From Symsagittifera roscoffensis (taxonomy: Eukaryota > Xenacoelomorpha > Acoela > Convolutidae): a DNA stretch of 64,000 nt. The notes under the pieces were generated by a model that made no database searches, was not told the origin of the DNA, and worked only from the letters and a program-made list of their open reading frames with translations. This document shows, one piece after another, positions 24,180 through 36,071 of the stretch. The stretch's first letter is position 1, and the number at the start of each line of letters is the position of its first letter. The position numbers and the translations under genes are program-made. The stretch lies in contig NC_087065.1 in the NCBI RefSeq assembly GCF_963678635.1, positions 25,379,254 to 25,443,253 on the forward strand, written 5' to 3'.

Positions 24180-25065
24180 TGATGTAATTATTTCCAATTT
24201 GAAGAAACAAAACTTTGTGTATAAGCACGAGCATATGAAAGTTCTGACTACTTTTATAGCTGTATAGATTACTAATTCTATAGAAATCTATGTAACTATG
24301 GAAAAAGACTGATAAAATTTAAAAAAAGAAAAAAAAATTGAAAACCATCCCCACACGCCATAACAAGCACAATGTGATTTTTGCTTTGCAGATAGAAAAT
24401 AATAAAACTACTAAGTGACATGCCTCAATTCATTTTAGTTTACGTGTTAATAGCACAATAGGCATCGCGCATTAACCATCTCAAATTAATCAACTTGACA
24501 ATCTTTACAACCGCATAACTTCACGAAAAACAAACACAGGTTTTTAATTTGACCTCAGGACAACAATAATTTTTGAATGATATAAAATGTTCCGTCAAAA
24601 ATAGTTAGCTAAATTTTACCAGGAGAAAAAATCCCACCGACGCACAATTACTCCTCCCTTAGTTTCCTTGAAAGTCGGAGCAATTAACCCTTGGTCTTTT
24701 CTGATATTTTATAGTGTTTTGTAAATTGCCAATTTGGTTGAATTTAGAACAGCTAAAACGGTATATGTTTCGTTCTCTGAACGCATTAACGTCGGTCTAA
24801 TCCGCTTCTAATTTCATTTGAGGCAAATTATTTTGAACTTTTAATACGTCTTTAGACTCTATCTGCATCACTTGGTGTTGAAAGTTGCGTGTGTAGGGAG
24901 AAATTTTCAAATAAAAATAATTTTAAAAAAATTCGGTTTTTTTCGAAGTCAATTTGTTTTTGAAGTTTGTCAAGTTTTGACATCTTACAAGGATATTTCA
25001 GTTCTTGTACCCTAAAGGGTAGTCAGAACATTCGAGGCTTTGACTTGATATGAGCAGTTTTAAGA
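24180..25065. mobile_element. Two old hairpin-family copies in opposite orientation
   Basis: From about 24330 to 24685 the family runs forward (ACCATCCCCACACGCCATAA, GCATCGCGCATTAAC, TCAGGACAACAATAATTTTT, ending GAAAGTCGGAGCAATT). From about 24690 to 25065 half-matching blocks run in reverse, ending near GGGTAGTCAGAACATTCGAG. Both are heavily diverged. Confidence 0.5.
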
Positions 25066-25479
25066 TTTTTAATTTCTCAAAATTTGAGCAATTAAAATTT
25101 TATATTAAGATTTGAAACTTTCCTCGAATTCGGTCAGGTGAACGTCATTATATTTGCCATTTTTATTTTAAATGCCAATTTTATTTTAATGTCATTAAAT
25201 GCCATTTTTATTCTTCTATTGAAGTTTTGCAGCCTTCGTTTGTCAGACTTTCGCTAACCTATCTACTTTTCGAATGGTCTAACTGATCCATTTCTTAGAT
25301 CACCGTTACTAACCGTTTTGGAAAAGCGGGTCATTTTTGACTAGCTTATATGATTCTTATATGAGTATTTGTCGAATTAGATCTTTGTAGGGGATGGAAA
25401 TGTTTTACCAGGAGAAGGGTGGTTAAAGAGGGTAGGCTAACGGGATTTGACTTTTTGCAGGTAGGTGAGTAGATTTAAC

Positions 25480-25790
25480 GGGTATCCTAATTTCAAAATT
25501 TTAAAGATATTTCACTTGTGATCATTTTTTGTAAAGTTACGGGTGTTCGAAAATGGCTAATTTGTCCAATTTGGGATAATGAAAGTGCAATATAATGCGT
25601 ACTTACAATAAGCGTAAGAAGAGAAAAAATGCGTTACAAAACGAATTGAGGCCAGAAATTTCCTATTTTTACAATCCGAGACGCTAAACACGTCTTAGTA
25701 TTTTATATAGCTGTGGGGGGATAAAATGAAGAAATAATGAAAAAACATCTTCTTTTTTTCCCACATATTTTTTCAATTATTCAACCAAAA
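25480..25790 (-). mobile_element. Hairpin-ended repeat family, partial old copy
   Basis: Contains AAGATATTTCACTTGTGATC and a following AAAGTTACGGGTGTTCGAAA block in A1 orientation, then loses similarity. Confidence 0.5.
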
Positions 25791-25806
25791 AAATTACGAA
25801 CAGTCT

Positions 25807-26262
25807 TGTTCTTCCGACTTTTGTAACGAAAGTGATGGAAAATTTGTGCTCGGGGTGGTTTTTTCTTAAAACAAATTCCGATTATTTAGCTAGCCATTTT
25901 TGACCAATTTTTAAAAATGTTTTTCAAAAAGTAGTGTTCTCTTGAGCCGAAATTTGAAAAGATATTTCACCTGTGATCATTTTTTGCGATTTATTTCGCT
26001 CTATTAAAGCGTACGAGGAGATTTAGTCCGTCTTAGAAATTGTTTCAATTTGGTTGAAGGAAGCTTATTTACCATGACTGATTTGTTACTAGGAACGAAA
26101 TCAATCAATTTATACTTTAAATGGCCTATGGGGGGATGATTTTCACAAAAACTCTCAAATTAAAAAAAAATCCAGTTTCTATTACATTTTATTTTTTCAT
26201 GTTATTACCTTAAAAGTCAGTCGGAACATTCAGGAATTCGCCCTGATAGGAGTAGTCTTGTT
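25807..26262 (-). mobile_element. Hairpin-ended repeat family, copy A2
   Basis: Begins TTGTTCTTCCGACTTTTGTA and ends AGTCGGAACATTCAGGAATT then CGCCCTGATAGGAGTAGTCTTGTT. An internal deletion has removed part of the middle. Directly behind the older partial copy, in the same orientation. Confidence 0.7.
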
Positions 26263-26279
26263 TTTTTATCAACCATTGA

Positions 26280-26590
26280 CATGAAAATTCAAAGAGTTGG
26301 TACGCTTCTATTCAATCTGGAAAAATTACTAAGCTGGATTATATAGCCGCTCACGCGTTAATTGCATGAAGTGCATCGCGCGTTAACTATCACAAAAATA
26401 GCAAACTAAGATTTAAAACTTTTCAAAAATTGATCACAGTTTAATAAGAAAAAGGCTCAATTTTGAACGTAAGTAAGCAAAAGCTATCAGATAAAAACTT
26501 GAAAACTTCCGTCGAAAATAGTTACTTAAATAATCGTTGTTTTTCTGAAAAAAATTATCCGAGCACAAATATTTAATGAGTCGGAACACT
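26280..26590 (+). mobile_element. Hairpin-ended repeat family, partial forward copy
   Basis: Contains CGCGTTAATTGCATGAAGTG, CATCGCGCGTTAAC and a terminal GAGCACAAATATTTAATGAG followed by TCGGAACA. The left half is missing. Confidence 0.55.
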
Positions 26591-27239
26591 GCAAAATGTT
26601 CTGAATAGATTGTAATCCATCCACAAAACTTTGAAAAGATTTGATTTTTGCATCAAATGTCTTGTTGAAGTTGCAGAGCAAATCACTAGTGTTCCAGCGA
26701 CACTCCAGCAAGGTTTTGAATTGCATATCTTCAACATAAATCATACATAAGCACATCTGATTAATCTACGTTCAAAGCTTCTAACGTGATTTAATTTTGC
26801 AGCGTTTGATCATTGATCAATAACATTTTCTCATCAATGTTTCTTCTATCAATGCGCTTATTATCAGAGCAAAACAGTGATTTGATTTTCAAATTATCCT
26901 GTGATATAAAATGCGTTTTTTATGATCTCTAAGATCTATTCTACACAATAGCCAAAAAATCCATAACTGGTAAAATTGGAGGTGACATTAAATTATCTGA
27001 CAGCGACAGAAAGGGGACTGAAATTTGGGTTCGAATCTGTGAGCAATAACCGTTTCTGTTTTTCGAAAGCTTCATTCTGATCAGAATAAAATGTTTGAAA
27101 ACAGCAAAGTAAAATTATTGAACAAAAATATTTTGTCTCTGATTCAAGTTGGATTAGATCTAAATTGCAAAATCTATTATAATCTAATCCATTATAATCA
27201 GTTGTAAGTTCTTTTTTCAACATAATCGATTATTGAAAT
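26591..27239. other. No gene seen
   Basis: Nothing recognised; short ATTATAATC-type repeat at 27175-27230. Confidence 0.4.
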
Positions 27240-27419
27240 GCGCCACCCTACGCCCTTCTCCTGAACCTCCTACCACCCCATCCACTTCACCGTTTACGGT
27301 TATTCTGGGCTGGGTAATGTTGCCTCACCCTCAAGCAACGAGCACGGATCATGGTGGGCCTCGAACATCCGACCTTTCGATTGAGAGGCGGAGACGTAAC
27401 CACTTCACCACTGCTCCCC
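27240..27419 (-). repeat. tRNA-derived SINE or tRNA pseudogene
   Basis: On the minus strand, starting at 27419 with GGGGAGCAG, there is an RNA polymerase III A box TGGTGAAGTGG (27400-27410). A B box GATGTTCGAGGCC (27357-27369) follows at the spacing of a tRNA gene, ending CCCACC. The body continues with unrelated sequence to about 27240. Acceptor-stem pairing is poor, so this is not a working tRNA gene. A tRNA-headed SINE is the simplest reading. Confidence 0.65.
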
Positions 27420-29120
27420 TTTTTTTTTGTGAATGAGAATCGTTTAATCTACGTTTTGCAGCTTTCTGCAGTAGTAGAACGCGAACAAAGATGGTCATCC
27501 CCTTTTACACCCTCCTTGACGTTCAAGATACGCTCCTATTTTCACACCTTTCAGCAACCAGTCACCCTCACCAGTTATGCGTTACTTTCAGCAACCAATC
27601 ACCCTCACAGGAGAGGAGTTTGGTTGGCCTAAAGGGGGGCTAAACATAGAAGGAGGGCAAGGAGGGAAGAAGGGGCGTAAATTGGATAAGTTGAAGTGCA
27701 AGAAACCGTCAAAAAAAATTAGAAGCTAAAACAGCATACAAAAAACATTGTGAAGGTAAAAACTTGAAAACAAGATGGCATTTTTCTTAGTCACACTAAG
27801 TCTCACTTTTACACTTTCCTAATTACTTGTTTGTTAAGCCAAAATCAATTGTCAAGGTTTTAAAAACACCAGTTTAAAATTTTCAGAAACTTTTAGAAAA
27901 ACTTTATCATAATCCTTTATAAACTATTATAACCAAATAAAATTGATTATAGTAATTTTTTTCTGTTTTTTGTTTGAACTGACAAATAAACTAAATAAAA
28001 TCAATTTTGATCCAAGAAAAACCCAATAGGCACGGATTGACCTCCATACAACAAAAATTTTTACCATACAACTCCATACAAGAACAAGGATAGTCGGTTG
28101 CACTGCAAGTAGCACAGAATGTTCCGACCATAGTCTTAAAATATACAAAAAAAAAACAGTTTTTCTTTTCAAAATTGTGCCGTTTATTCTGCGGGGTCGG
28201 ATAAAAAGACCTGAGCAAAAGAACTAGAGCTTAGGCATATTGCATAGTCATAGTAAAAAAAGGCAAAAAGAATATATATTTTTTAGCAAAATGAAAAGAA
28301 AACATGCAGTCTTTTTTGCAGTTTTTGAATTTTTGATGTTTTTAGTTGCCAAAAAAGCGATAAAAAACTAAAAATAACTAGACTTAAATGATTGAAACTA
28401 AGGTTTCATCGGCTAAATTGGGCATCTTTAAATGTCTAAGCTTTAAAATTAGAATATTGTGAGCCTGCTCGCTCACTCGAAATTAGACGAAAAGTCAAAG
28501 TTTTGAAACCGGTTTTTCGCTGTACAGAATAGTTTTTCAAATTTTGATGTCGTTCGAATCATGAATAAACGGGCTTCGAATTGATATATTATTCAACTCT
28601 CTCCAAGGATTGTTTGTGGTTCCAAAACAAAAAAAAATAAAAAAAACTTTGAAACCCGAATACAAAGTCCTTCCCCATTTTTCAGATGGTTGCAACAAAA
28701 ATATTTATCATGCAATTGTAAAAACTGTATGTGAGCATTTGTTACATTGCAGCAACAACAATTCTGAAACAATTGTTTTTAATCTGAATTTTAGTCCCAA
28801 AATCACTTTCAAGCTCCAAAAGCATTTCTTAACAAAATGCATTCATTTTTTTTTAAATTTTTGTCCATTACCTAATCCAGGCTAAAATTTTTATATCAAA
28901 AAAACAAAATTGACTACAGGTTTTTTTGTTAACTCAAAATTAATTTTTGTTTTGTTATTTTTTTGTACGATACACCTCATTTTGTCAAACGTAATTTTCA
29001 AGCCATCAACAAAAGTTTAAGACTTTTACTTATAGTTCTGATTGAACTATAATTTTTAGCTCTTTATTTTATGCTTATCGTAGATGTTCGTTTATGTGAT
29101 AAATGAGAATATTATTTTAA
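27420..29120. other. No gene established
   Basis: Contains a purine-rich block at 27630-27680 (GGAGGGCAAGGAGGGAAGAA) that recurs at 30720-30785, and ATTATAATC-type sequence at 27900-27960. A block at 28085-28130 (GGTTGCACTGCAAGTAGCAC then AGAATGTTCCGACC) is shared with 32352-32390, and its leading part (in reverse) with 41460-41482. A 91-codon open frame at 28610-28885 has no motif. Confidence 0.4.
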
Positions 29121-30508
29121 CATTACGAGGCCAAACTGTGCATTCTCTGCATTGTAAGCGGAATCCGCAACAGGCCAAAATCAGATTTATCGAGGAATCC
29201 ACAACATTGCTACTTTTCTTTGATCTTCTATGCTGTTTTAGATTGCACAAACAAATACCTAAATCATTGTACCGCTCAAAATCGCTCGAAAGTAGGCGAA
29301 TTTGCGGAATCCGCAACTGTATTTGCGGAATCCAGAACAGTTTGTGGAATCCACAACCAACTGATAAAACATTTCTATAGTTAAATTGAGTTGTTGCGGA
29401 ATCCGCAACTGTAAGTGGAATCCGCAAATTGTAAGTGGAATCCGCAAATTGTAACTGGGATCCGCATTTTGTTTGCGGATTCCCTTTACATTTATTTATA
29501 TGTGTAGTAGCTATCAAATTTATATCTTTTAAATACATGACTTGATTTCACTAAAATATAAATTTATTAGAATAGAAATTTACTAGAATAGATCAGTGTT
29601 TGGGATTAATGAAATCCCAACTACTGACCAGTATTTAGGATCGATGAAATCCGAGACACTGAAATATTTCGACAATTTGCTATGCGTTCGTTGGGTTTCT
29701 AATCACTCTCAACCTAATGACTCCAAATAATGGATATATTCCTTATTTATTCCACATTGTTCCAGTTTTTGGGATTCAATCAATCGCAAATACTGACCAG
29801 TATTTGGGATCGATGGAATCCCAAATACTGAACTAATTCGATGATTTGCTATGCGTTGGGTTTCTAATCACTCTCAACCTAATGACTCCAAATAATGGAT
29901 ATATTCCATATTATTCCACATTATTCCAGTTTTTGGGATCTCATCAATCCCAAATACTGATCAGTATTTCGGATTGATGGAATTCCAAATACTGACCTAA
30001 ATTGGCGAGATGCTGTGTGTTGTGTTTCTATACACTCTCAACCCAATGACTACATTTACTGCATTTATTCGGCGTTATGCTTCCAAAATCAGTATTTGGG
30101 ATTGGCGCAACCCAAATATTGACCTAATTTGTCGATATGCTGTGTGTTCCATACACTCTCAACTAGAGATAAAAATTCCAGCTCAGCTTTTAATTGTCCA
30201 TATGCAAAATCAGTATTGAACAAAATTCGGAATTCACTAACAGTTTGCAGAATCCACTTACATTTGCGGATTTCGCTTACATTGTGCGGAATCCACTTAC
30301 AGTTGCGGAATCCAGTACAACTAGCTATATTTGCTTGTTGCGGAATCCGCAACAAAACAAATAAGCCGACAAAATTTAGGTTACAGGAAATTTTGTTTGT
30401 GGAATCCATTTACATTTTGGAACATATTTTAAGACTTGTCTCTGGAATCCAAGAACATACAGACACAAAATTGTGCTCCTATCCAGTGCACAGTTTGGCC
30501 TTGTAATG
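29121..30508 (+). mobile_element. 22-bp-TIR non-autonomous transposon, full copy
   Basis: Bounded by CATTACGAGGCCAAACTGTG then CA at 29121-29142 and its inverted match at 30487-30508 (one mismatch). Length 1388 bp. Near both ends are clusters of the palindromic motif TTGCGGAATCCGCAA and variants (29155-29480 and 30240-30420). The centre holds a tandem repeat. Outside the ends AA is found on both sides, a possible 2-bp duplication. No protein is encoded. Subterminal motif clusters of this kind are typical transposase-binding sites, though the superfamily is unknown. Confidence 0.8.
29600..30180. repeat. Tandem repeat, about 3.5 units of 130-175 bp
   Basis: Each unit begins with a hairpin-forming CAGTATTTGGGAT... 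ATCCCAAATACTG, followed by GATATGCTGTGTGTT-like and CACTCTCAACCTAATGACTC blocks. Units start near 29622, 29799, 29962 and 30091. The same repeat, in reverse, fills 240-720. Confidence 0.75.
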
Positions 30509-31695
30509 AAAAACTTTCCAATAAATTCATACTTATAACTATTTTTTCATTTCACCTCCATTAAAATTGTTTCGAGATGCATATTTAAAGTTTTTTTTAT
30601 CCGCTGAAAAAATCAGCATGAGTTATTTGAAAGATTTGTTTTTCGCCTACTGCTAGATTTTTTCAACTGATAAGAAAAGTTCTCTAAAAACTTTCTGTTT
30701 CGTGATGACTTTGGCCTAAAGGGGGCTAAAAATAGAAGAAGGGCAAGGAGGGAAGAAGGGCCGGGAAGAAGGGGAAGAAGGGGCGAAACTTTCTGTTTCA
30801 TTTTTAGAGATTTTGTTGTTGTCAGAAAAAAATGAACCATTAAAAATAATAAAAAAAAAGTTTTTTGTTGTGATTAAATTTTGGGGAAACAGAAACCATA
30901 TTCGATTACAATCAATTATAATTGATTTTAAGAGTTTTCGGTATGAATTATAGTAAATAATAATTGACTATAAGAGGTTATAATCTGTTGAAAAGTGTCA
31001 CCATTTTAATCGCTTGTAGATATTCTAAGCACGTAATTTTGATAATTATAATCAATTATAACTGTCAAAAAATCAACATAAACCCGTTATAATCAATTAA
31101 TTATGCCTAAACTTGGATACGGGTGGGCTTTCGTGTGTTAGAAAATCCGAAGTTACTGTGTTTTTGTACATAACACAAATTTTGAGTTTTCTTATTATTT
31201 TCATTGAGTAAAAAATGTTTTATTTGTCAATCACTTAATGTATGTCAACTTTTGGGGTATTCACGAAACTCCACAGCGGTCAGTTTTTGAGGTGTCCATC
31301 AAACCCCGCGCATTCATTATTTTAAAATAACTCGTTACACCAGAGAAAGTTTTTATGTGAGTTGAGAGGAGGATAAGAGTCAATCAAAAGAGGATATTTA
31401 TATTTGAATAGTCAAAGTTTTACAAAAATAAGTGTTACATTGCCCAAACAGTATAAAATCATGCGGTTAAATTCAACCGAGAGATTTTTGAGGTAGAGTC
31501 GAAAAAATGTCGAAGACCGGATGTCACTGTTTGTTTTTCTATTGAGACGTGTCTAATTTTTTTTGCTGAACGAAAAACTGGCTAGTTCCAAGCTCCCAAA
31601 ATTAACAAAACCAATAGACTAAGATATTATTTGCAGTTTTAAAAATAACAAAAATTTGTAGTTTAGACACTGAGCCAAAAAAAGACTGCTGGGAT
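30509..31695. other. No gene seen; purine-rich block and ATTATAATC-type repeat
   Basis: A G- and A-rich block lies at 30718-30785 (GAAGAAGGGCAAGGAGGGAA), shared with 27640-27680. From 30900 to 31110 lies degenerate ATTATAATCAATTATAATTG. Nothing else was recognised. Confidence 0.45.
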
Positions 31696-32107
31696 CAATG
31701 GCAGATCTAGGATTTTCTCTTTGATTTTCAAAAAATTTTTTGAAAATGTTGTTGACCTTTTTTTTCGACGAAGTTGATTTTCCCAGCTCTCCCAATTCAC
31801 TGAAAGTACACTGTTTTGGCTTTTTTGCGTTTTTGGACGTTTTTAGGCGTTTTAGGACTTTTATGGCGTTTTTATGCCTTTTTCGGACATTTTTGACCGA
31901 AAAATTGATTTTTTTCGGCGCGCAATAACCCCTCAAAAATAGTATGTTTAAACGTCGAAAGCGCCTTCAGACAAAATGTAGGGTCAGCCACCCAAAAGTT
32001 TTAAAATAGTACCAAAAATGGACCCTTTGGGTAGACAGGGGGTTGAATCCCTAATCCCTGAGGGAAGATAGCGTCGGCCTACCCCGGCCCCCCTAACTCC
32101 GCTACTG
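31696..32107 (+). mobile_element. hAT-type MITE, older copy
   Basis: Starts CAATGGCAGATCTAGG (13 of 16 bases as in the intact end) and ends AACTCCGCTACTG. Contains TTTTTTCGGCGCGC, GCGCCTTCAGACAAAATGTA and GGACCCTTTGGGTAGACAGG in family order. The target duplication is eroded (GGAT shared). Confidence 0.75.
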
Positions 32108-33877
32108 ACATGGATATCCTAAACATCCTGTTAGTTTTGAGAAATTGGGTCTTTTCAGGTTCAAACCGACCCCCCCCCCCCTGCTTCAATGAAACTGAAA
32201 TTTCTTGCAACAACATTGGATCGAGATTACTCAGAAAGGCAAGACAGTTTTATACGACCGGTTTAAAGGAAGCAGTTTACTTATTCAAGCCTCAAATTTT
32301 CTCTTCTTTTTAACTATTTTTCCACCAAAAATTTAAAAAAAAAGAAAAACCGGTTGCTGTGCAAGTACCACATAATGTTCCGACCACGTTCGATAAAACT
32401 ATAAAGCAAAATTTTTTTATCTTCAAATTAGAGTCGTTTCATTTGCGTGAGGTGATTATGGAACTTAACAAACGCGTAGAAAGTTAGTGAATTCAGCAAA
32501 ATTTTATTTTTTCCCATCACTTAGGAGGAGGTATAACTAAAGGCACGAGAAATTAGTGCATATTTGACTGAAGTTTCTCAGAAACGTTATTTCTCAAAAA
32601 CGTTAAAAACCAGAAACGTTAATACCAAACTAAGAAGCATGGGCTAATTTTTGTTCTAGGTGTCTAACTTATCCTAGCTAACGCACCATATTCGGGTTTA
32701 ACGTGCTGATTTCAATACACAGGTTTCATTCGGAGGATTGTAGTATCTTATAAGATTTCTGAAAAGATTCGTCTTACAGAGGTTTTTCAGCAGTTCGCCT
32801 TTGAAAAGGAAACATTGGCTTTCAAACTTTTTTTTTTTCAAAATAGTTTTCTCATTTTCTGAAAAGATTCATTTTTCAGCCTGATTTGTAAAGGAAGTCT
32901 ATGAAACAACTACAAAATCACTCTTTATTTTTAGCTGGTTAAATTTATTATCAACCAAACGATTAATTGATTAGAACTCTAACCCAAACACATTCTCCCT
33001 AAAACATATTCAATTTTTTGTCAATTTTGATCACAAACTGTTTTTTTTTCATAAATAAAAATAATTATTATTTTTAAATTTTTCGCTGTAAGGTGGAAAC
33101 ACGGAGTCGTCTTAGTTAACCTAACAACAATGTTTCAATTGGGAATTTCCTTGCATAAAACGACGATTTGTTAATTACGGCCAATAGTTATTGTTGCGGA
33201 TCGGCGCCAAATATAATGAGATATTATATGAGCGTTATTGCTTTAAAAGTGTCGATATTCATGATGGTTCGTTCGTACGTAAGTTCGTTCGTACAATTAG
33301 GAGTGAATCTATTCAATATTTTTAGCATTTTTTATTTTTTGTTTTCAGACGAAATTAAAACTCTTACATATTTTTGAGCAACGATAATCGATTAATACGA
33401 TGAATTTTTATATTGAAATGTTTTTTGTCATGAAACCAGTTTATGTTTTTTTCAGACCAAACAACTGAAATTATCCATAAAATGCGCGTCAACAAACTTA
33501 TGCTTGCAATCTTGTATCAGATAGATGTACAATGCATAGCTTTTAACAACTTTATCGGACAACGTATTAAATTTTTGGGAAAAACATAGGGAAAAAATAT
33601 TGACCCTAAAATTGAGAGACTTTTAGAAATAACATGTCAGATCGCTAGAACTTATTTTAAAAATTAGGCCTCTGAAATGTGCAATCTGTTGGTTTGCTTT
33701 TGGATAGTTCACAAATGAAGCCTGAAAAATTGGTTGAAATTTTAACTCTTTTTCACTGTCTCAAGGTCACAATAATCTCAGAAATTTAAGATTTATCTTC
33801 AGAAAATTAAGACTTATTGTCCGATAATTTTGTTAAAAGCTATACAATAGACAATGTTTAATGTATTTGGTTTTATA
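32108..33877. other. No gene seen
   Basis: AT-rich. A shared fragment (GGTTGCTGTGCAAGTACCAC) lies near 32352. Nothing else. Confidence 0.4.
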
Positions 33878-34262
33878 AACAAACATGACTGCTCCTATCA
33901 GGGCAAATCCCTGAATGTTTCAATTGCTCTTTAACTGGTCTCGGATCTTTTGATAAGTTTAATATTGGCAAAAATATGAAAATTAGACTGATAACATCAA
34001 AAATGAAGTATCACAATTCGAGCCGTATAAAACCAATTAGCTGCCTCGAACGATTTTGTAGTGCGGGAAAAGAAATAAGCAATTTTAGGCATGCTCATGG
34101 CAGGTGACTATAGTGGTATGGACAATCGGCCGGCCCGCATGCAGAACAAGAGTTCATTCGCCTGAGGGACCAAAGTTTTTGTAAAAGTGGTCTGAAAAAA
34201 AACAACCCCGAGCAAATATTTACTTTTTTTTCTTTGAAAGTCGCAACAATAATTAGAATTAA
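33878..34262 (+). mobile_element. Hairpin-ended repeat family, old forward copy
   Basis: Starts ACAAACATGACTGCTCCTAT, with the terminal hairpin reduced to CAGGGCAAATCCCTG. Ends near GAAAGTCGCAACAATAATTA. The middle is largely replaced. Confidence 0.55.
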
Positions 34263-34931
34263 TGAATTGCATTTTTCTTTTGAGCTGGCCGACAATCCAA
34301 TTTTAAGCAATTTTTATGATACTTATCATTTACATTTGAGTACACTTTCTAAACACTTCTTGTTTAGGTTATATACTGACTGTATAAAACATGAAATCAG
34401 ATTTTTTTAATGTAAATAAATCATAAAAACTTGCGGTTTTTATGAATTTTTTTTGATATGATTGGACCGATTTTCTAATTGATCCAACCATTACCTGTTT
34501 ATTTAACCTGTTTTTGTTGAATTTATACCTTTTTAAATTAAATAACTCTTAATTTAATATATGATCACCTAATTTGTTCATATTAACCCTAATTAATACT
34601 TATTTTATTCACTTTTTATGTTAAAACAGCAAAAAAGTTTTTTTTATTACCTGACATTTTTCTCCTTATGTTTTCATTCCACAAATAGTTAAAAATTGTT
34701 TTTTCGTTACAATGCTACTATAAAAGAGGTCTTACAAAGAAGCAACTATGATAGACAAGTGCCGCATCCATTTCATATGTTATATTTTCGTAAATTAAAT
34801 TATGAATAAACGATTCGTTGTAAAAACCACGCAAAATATGTTGATTCAGAAATTGTTCAAAATAAACTCGCTTGAACTAATTTTACGGATTAACAACCAT
34901 AATTGGGCTGACATATGTGTCGCCAAAATTT

Positions 34932-35456
34932 AACAAGACTGCTCGTATCAAGACTGAATGTTCCGACTGCCTTTTAAGGTTTATGGAGCCGTAATAACAT
35001 TAAAAAATCATTGAAATAAAACAAAATGAACATTTTTTTTTTTAATTTGAAATTTTTTATGAAAATCATCCCCCCACACGCCATATAAAGTACAAAAGAA
35101 TAGATTTCGCTCCTGTAACAAAACAATTATGGCAAATCAGCTTCTTTCAACCAATTTGGAACGATTTCTAAGACGGATTAAATCTCCGCTTACGCATTAA
35201 TAGCGCGAAATATATCGTGCGTTAATTGTCCAAATTGGCCAAAATGGCAATCTTTAAACCCCCGTAACTTTACAAAAATTGATCACAGGTGAAATATCTT
35301 TTCAAATTTGAGCTCAGGACAACAATACCTTTCGAATGATATAAAAAAAAATCCGTCAAAAATGGCCAATTAAAAAGTCGAAATTTGTCTGAAGAAAGAA
35401 AAAACCCACCCCGAGCACAAATATTTCGTTACTTTCGTATCGAAAGTCGGAACAAT
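34932..35456 (+). mobile_element. Hairpin-ended repeat family, copy A4
   Basis: Full-length forward copy from AACAAGACTGCTCGTATCAA to CTTTCGTATCGAAAGTCGGA then ACAAT. The left hairpin has lost one arm (AGACTG instead of CAGGGCGAAGCCCTG). The central AGCGCGAAATATATCGTGCG is kept. Confidence 0.8.
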
Positions 35457-35871
35457 AATGGCCTTTTTTAAAGTTTTCCGCCTTAATATGGGAAGATGTT
35501 TAACGAAAAAATTAAATATATAATCTGTTTTAAAATTAAACTGCGACATCTTTCTGAATTTCAAAATCATAATTTGTGAACGATTTGAGAGGTCTAGAAG
35601 TCTTATTCTCACAAAAGCTGGTTATTTTCAAGGGACCACTTTGTTATAGTAGTACCTCCTTTACAAGTAAAAAGAAATACTTTTGAATTTATTTACATTA
35701 CAGGAAGACTATGAAAAAGCATAAGGTGCCAGTTGATCAAGTATCAAATACCAAATGACGACAATTAACGACATTTAACAAAATATGATCTACTAATTGC
35801 TTCATGATAATCTATCGGAGACACATCCTAGTTTTGCTCATGCAGAAGCGGCAAAATATTTGCAGAGTCTG

Positions 35872-36071
35872 NNNNNNNNNNNNNNNNNNNNNNNNNNNNN
35901 NNNNNNNNNNNNNNNNNNNNNNNNNNNNNNNNNNNNNNNNNNNNNNNNNNNNNNNNNNNNNNNNNNNNNNNNNNNNNNNNNNNNNNNNNNNNNNNNNNNN
36001 NNNNNNNNNNNNNNNNNNNNNNNNNNNNNNNNNNNNNNNNNNNNNNNNNNNNNNNNNNNNNNNNNNNNNNN
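35872..36071. other. Assembly gap, exactly 200 N
   Basis: A run of 200 undetermined bases, a size commonly used as a placeholder in scaffolding. Frames crossing it have no meaning. Confidence 0.99.

Noticed and set aside
27351-27632. 93-codon plus-strand frame across the SINE
   Set aside because: Antisense to a tRNA-derived sequence; no protein family.
29121-30420. Possible CRISPR array because of regularly repeated palindromic motifs
   Set aside because: Repeats are imperfect, spacing is irregular, no cas genes, and the DNA is an animal transposon with inverted ends.
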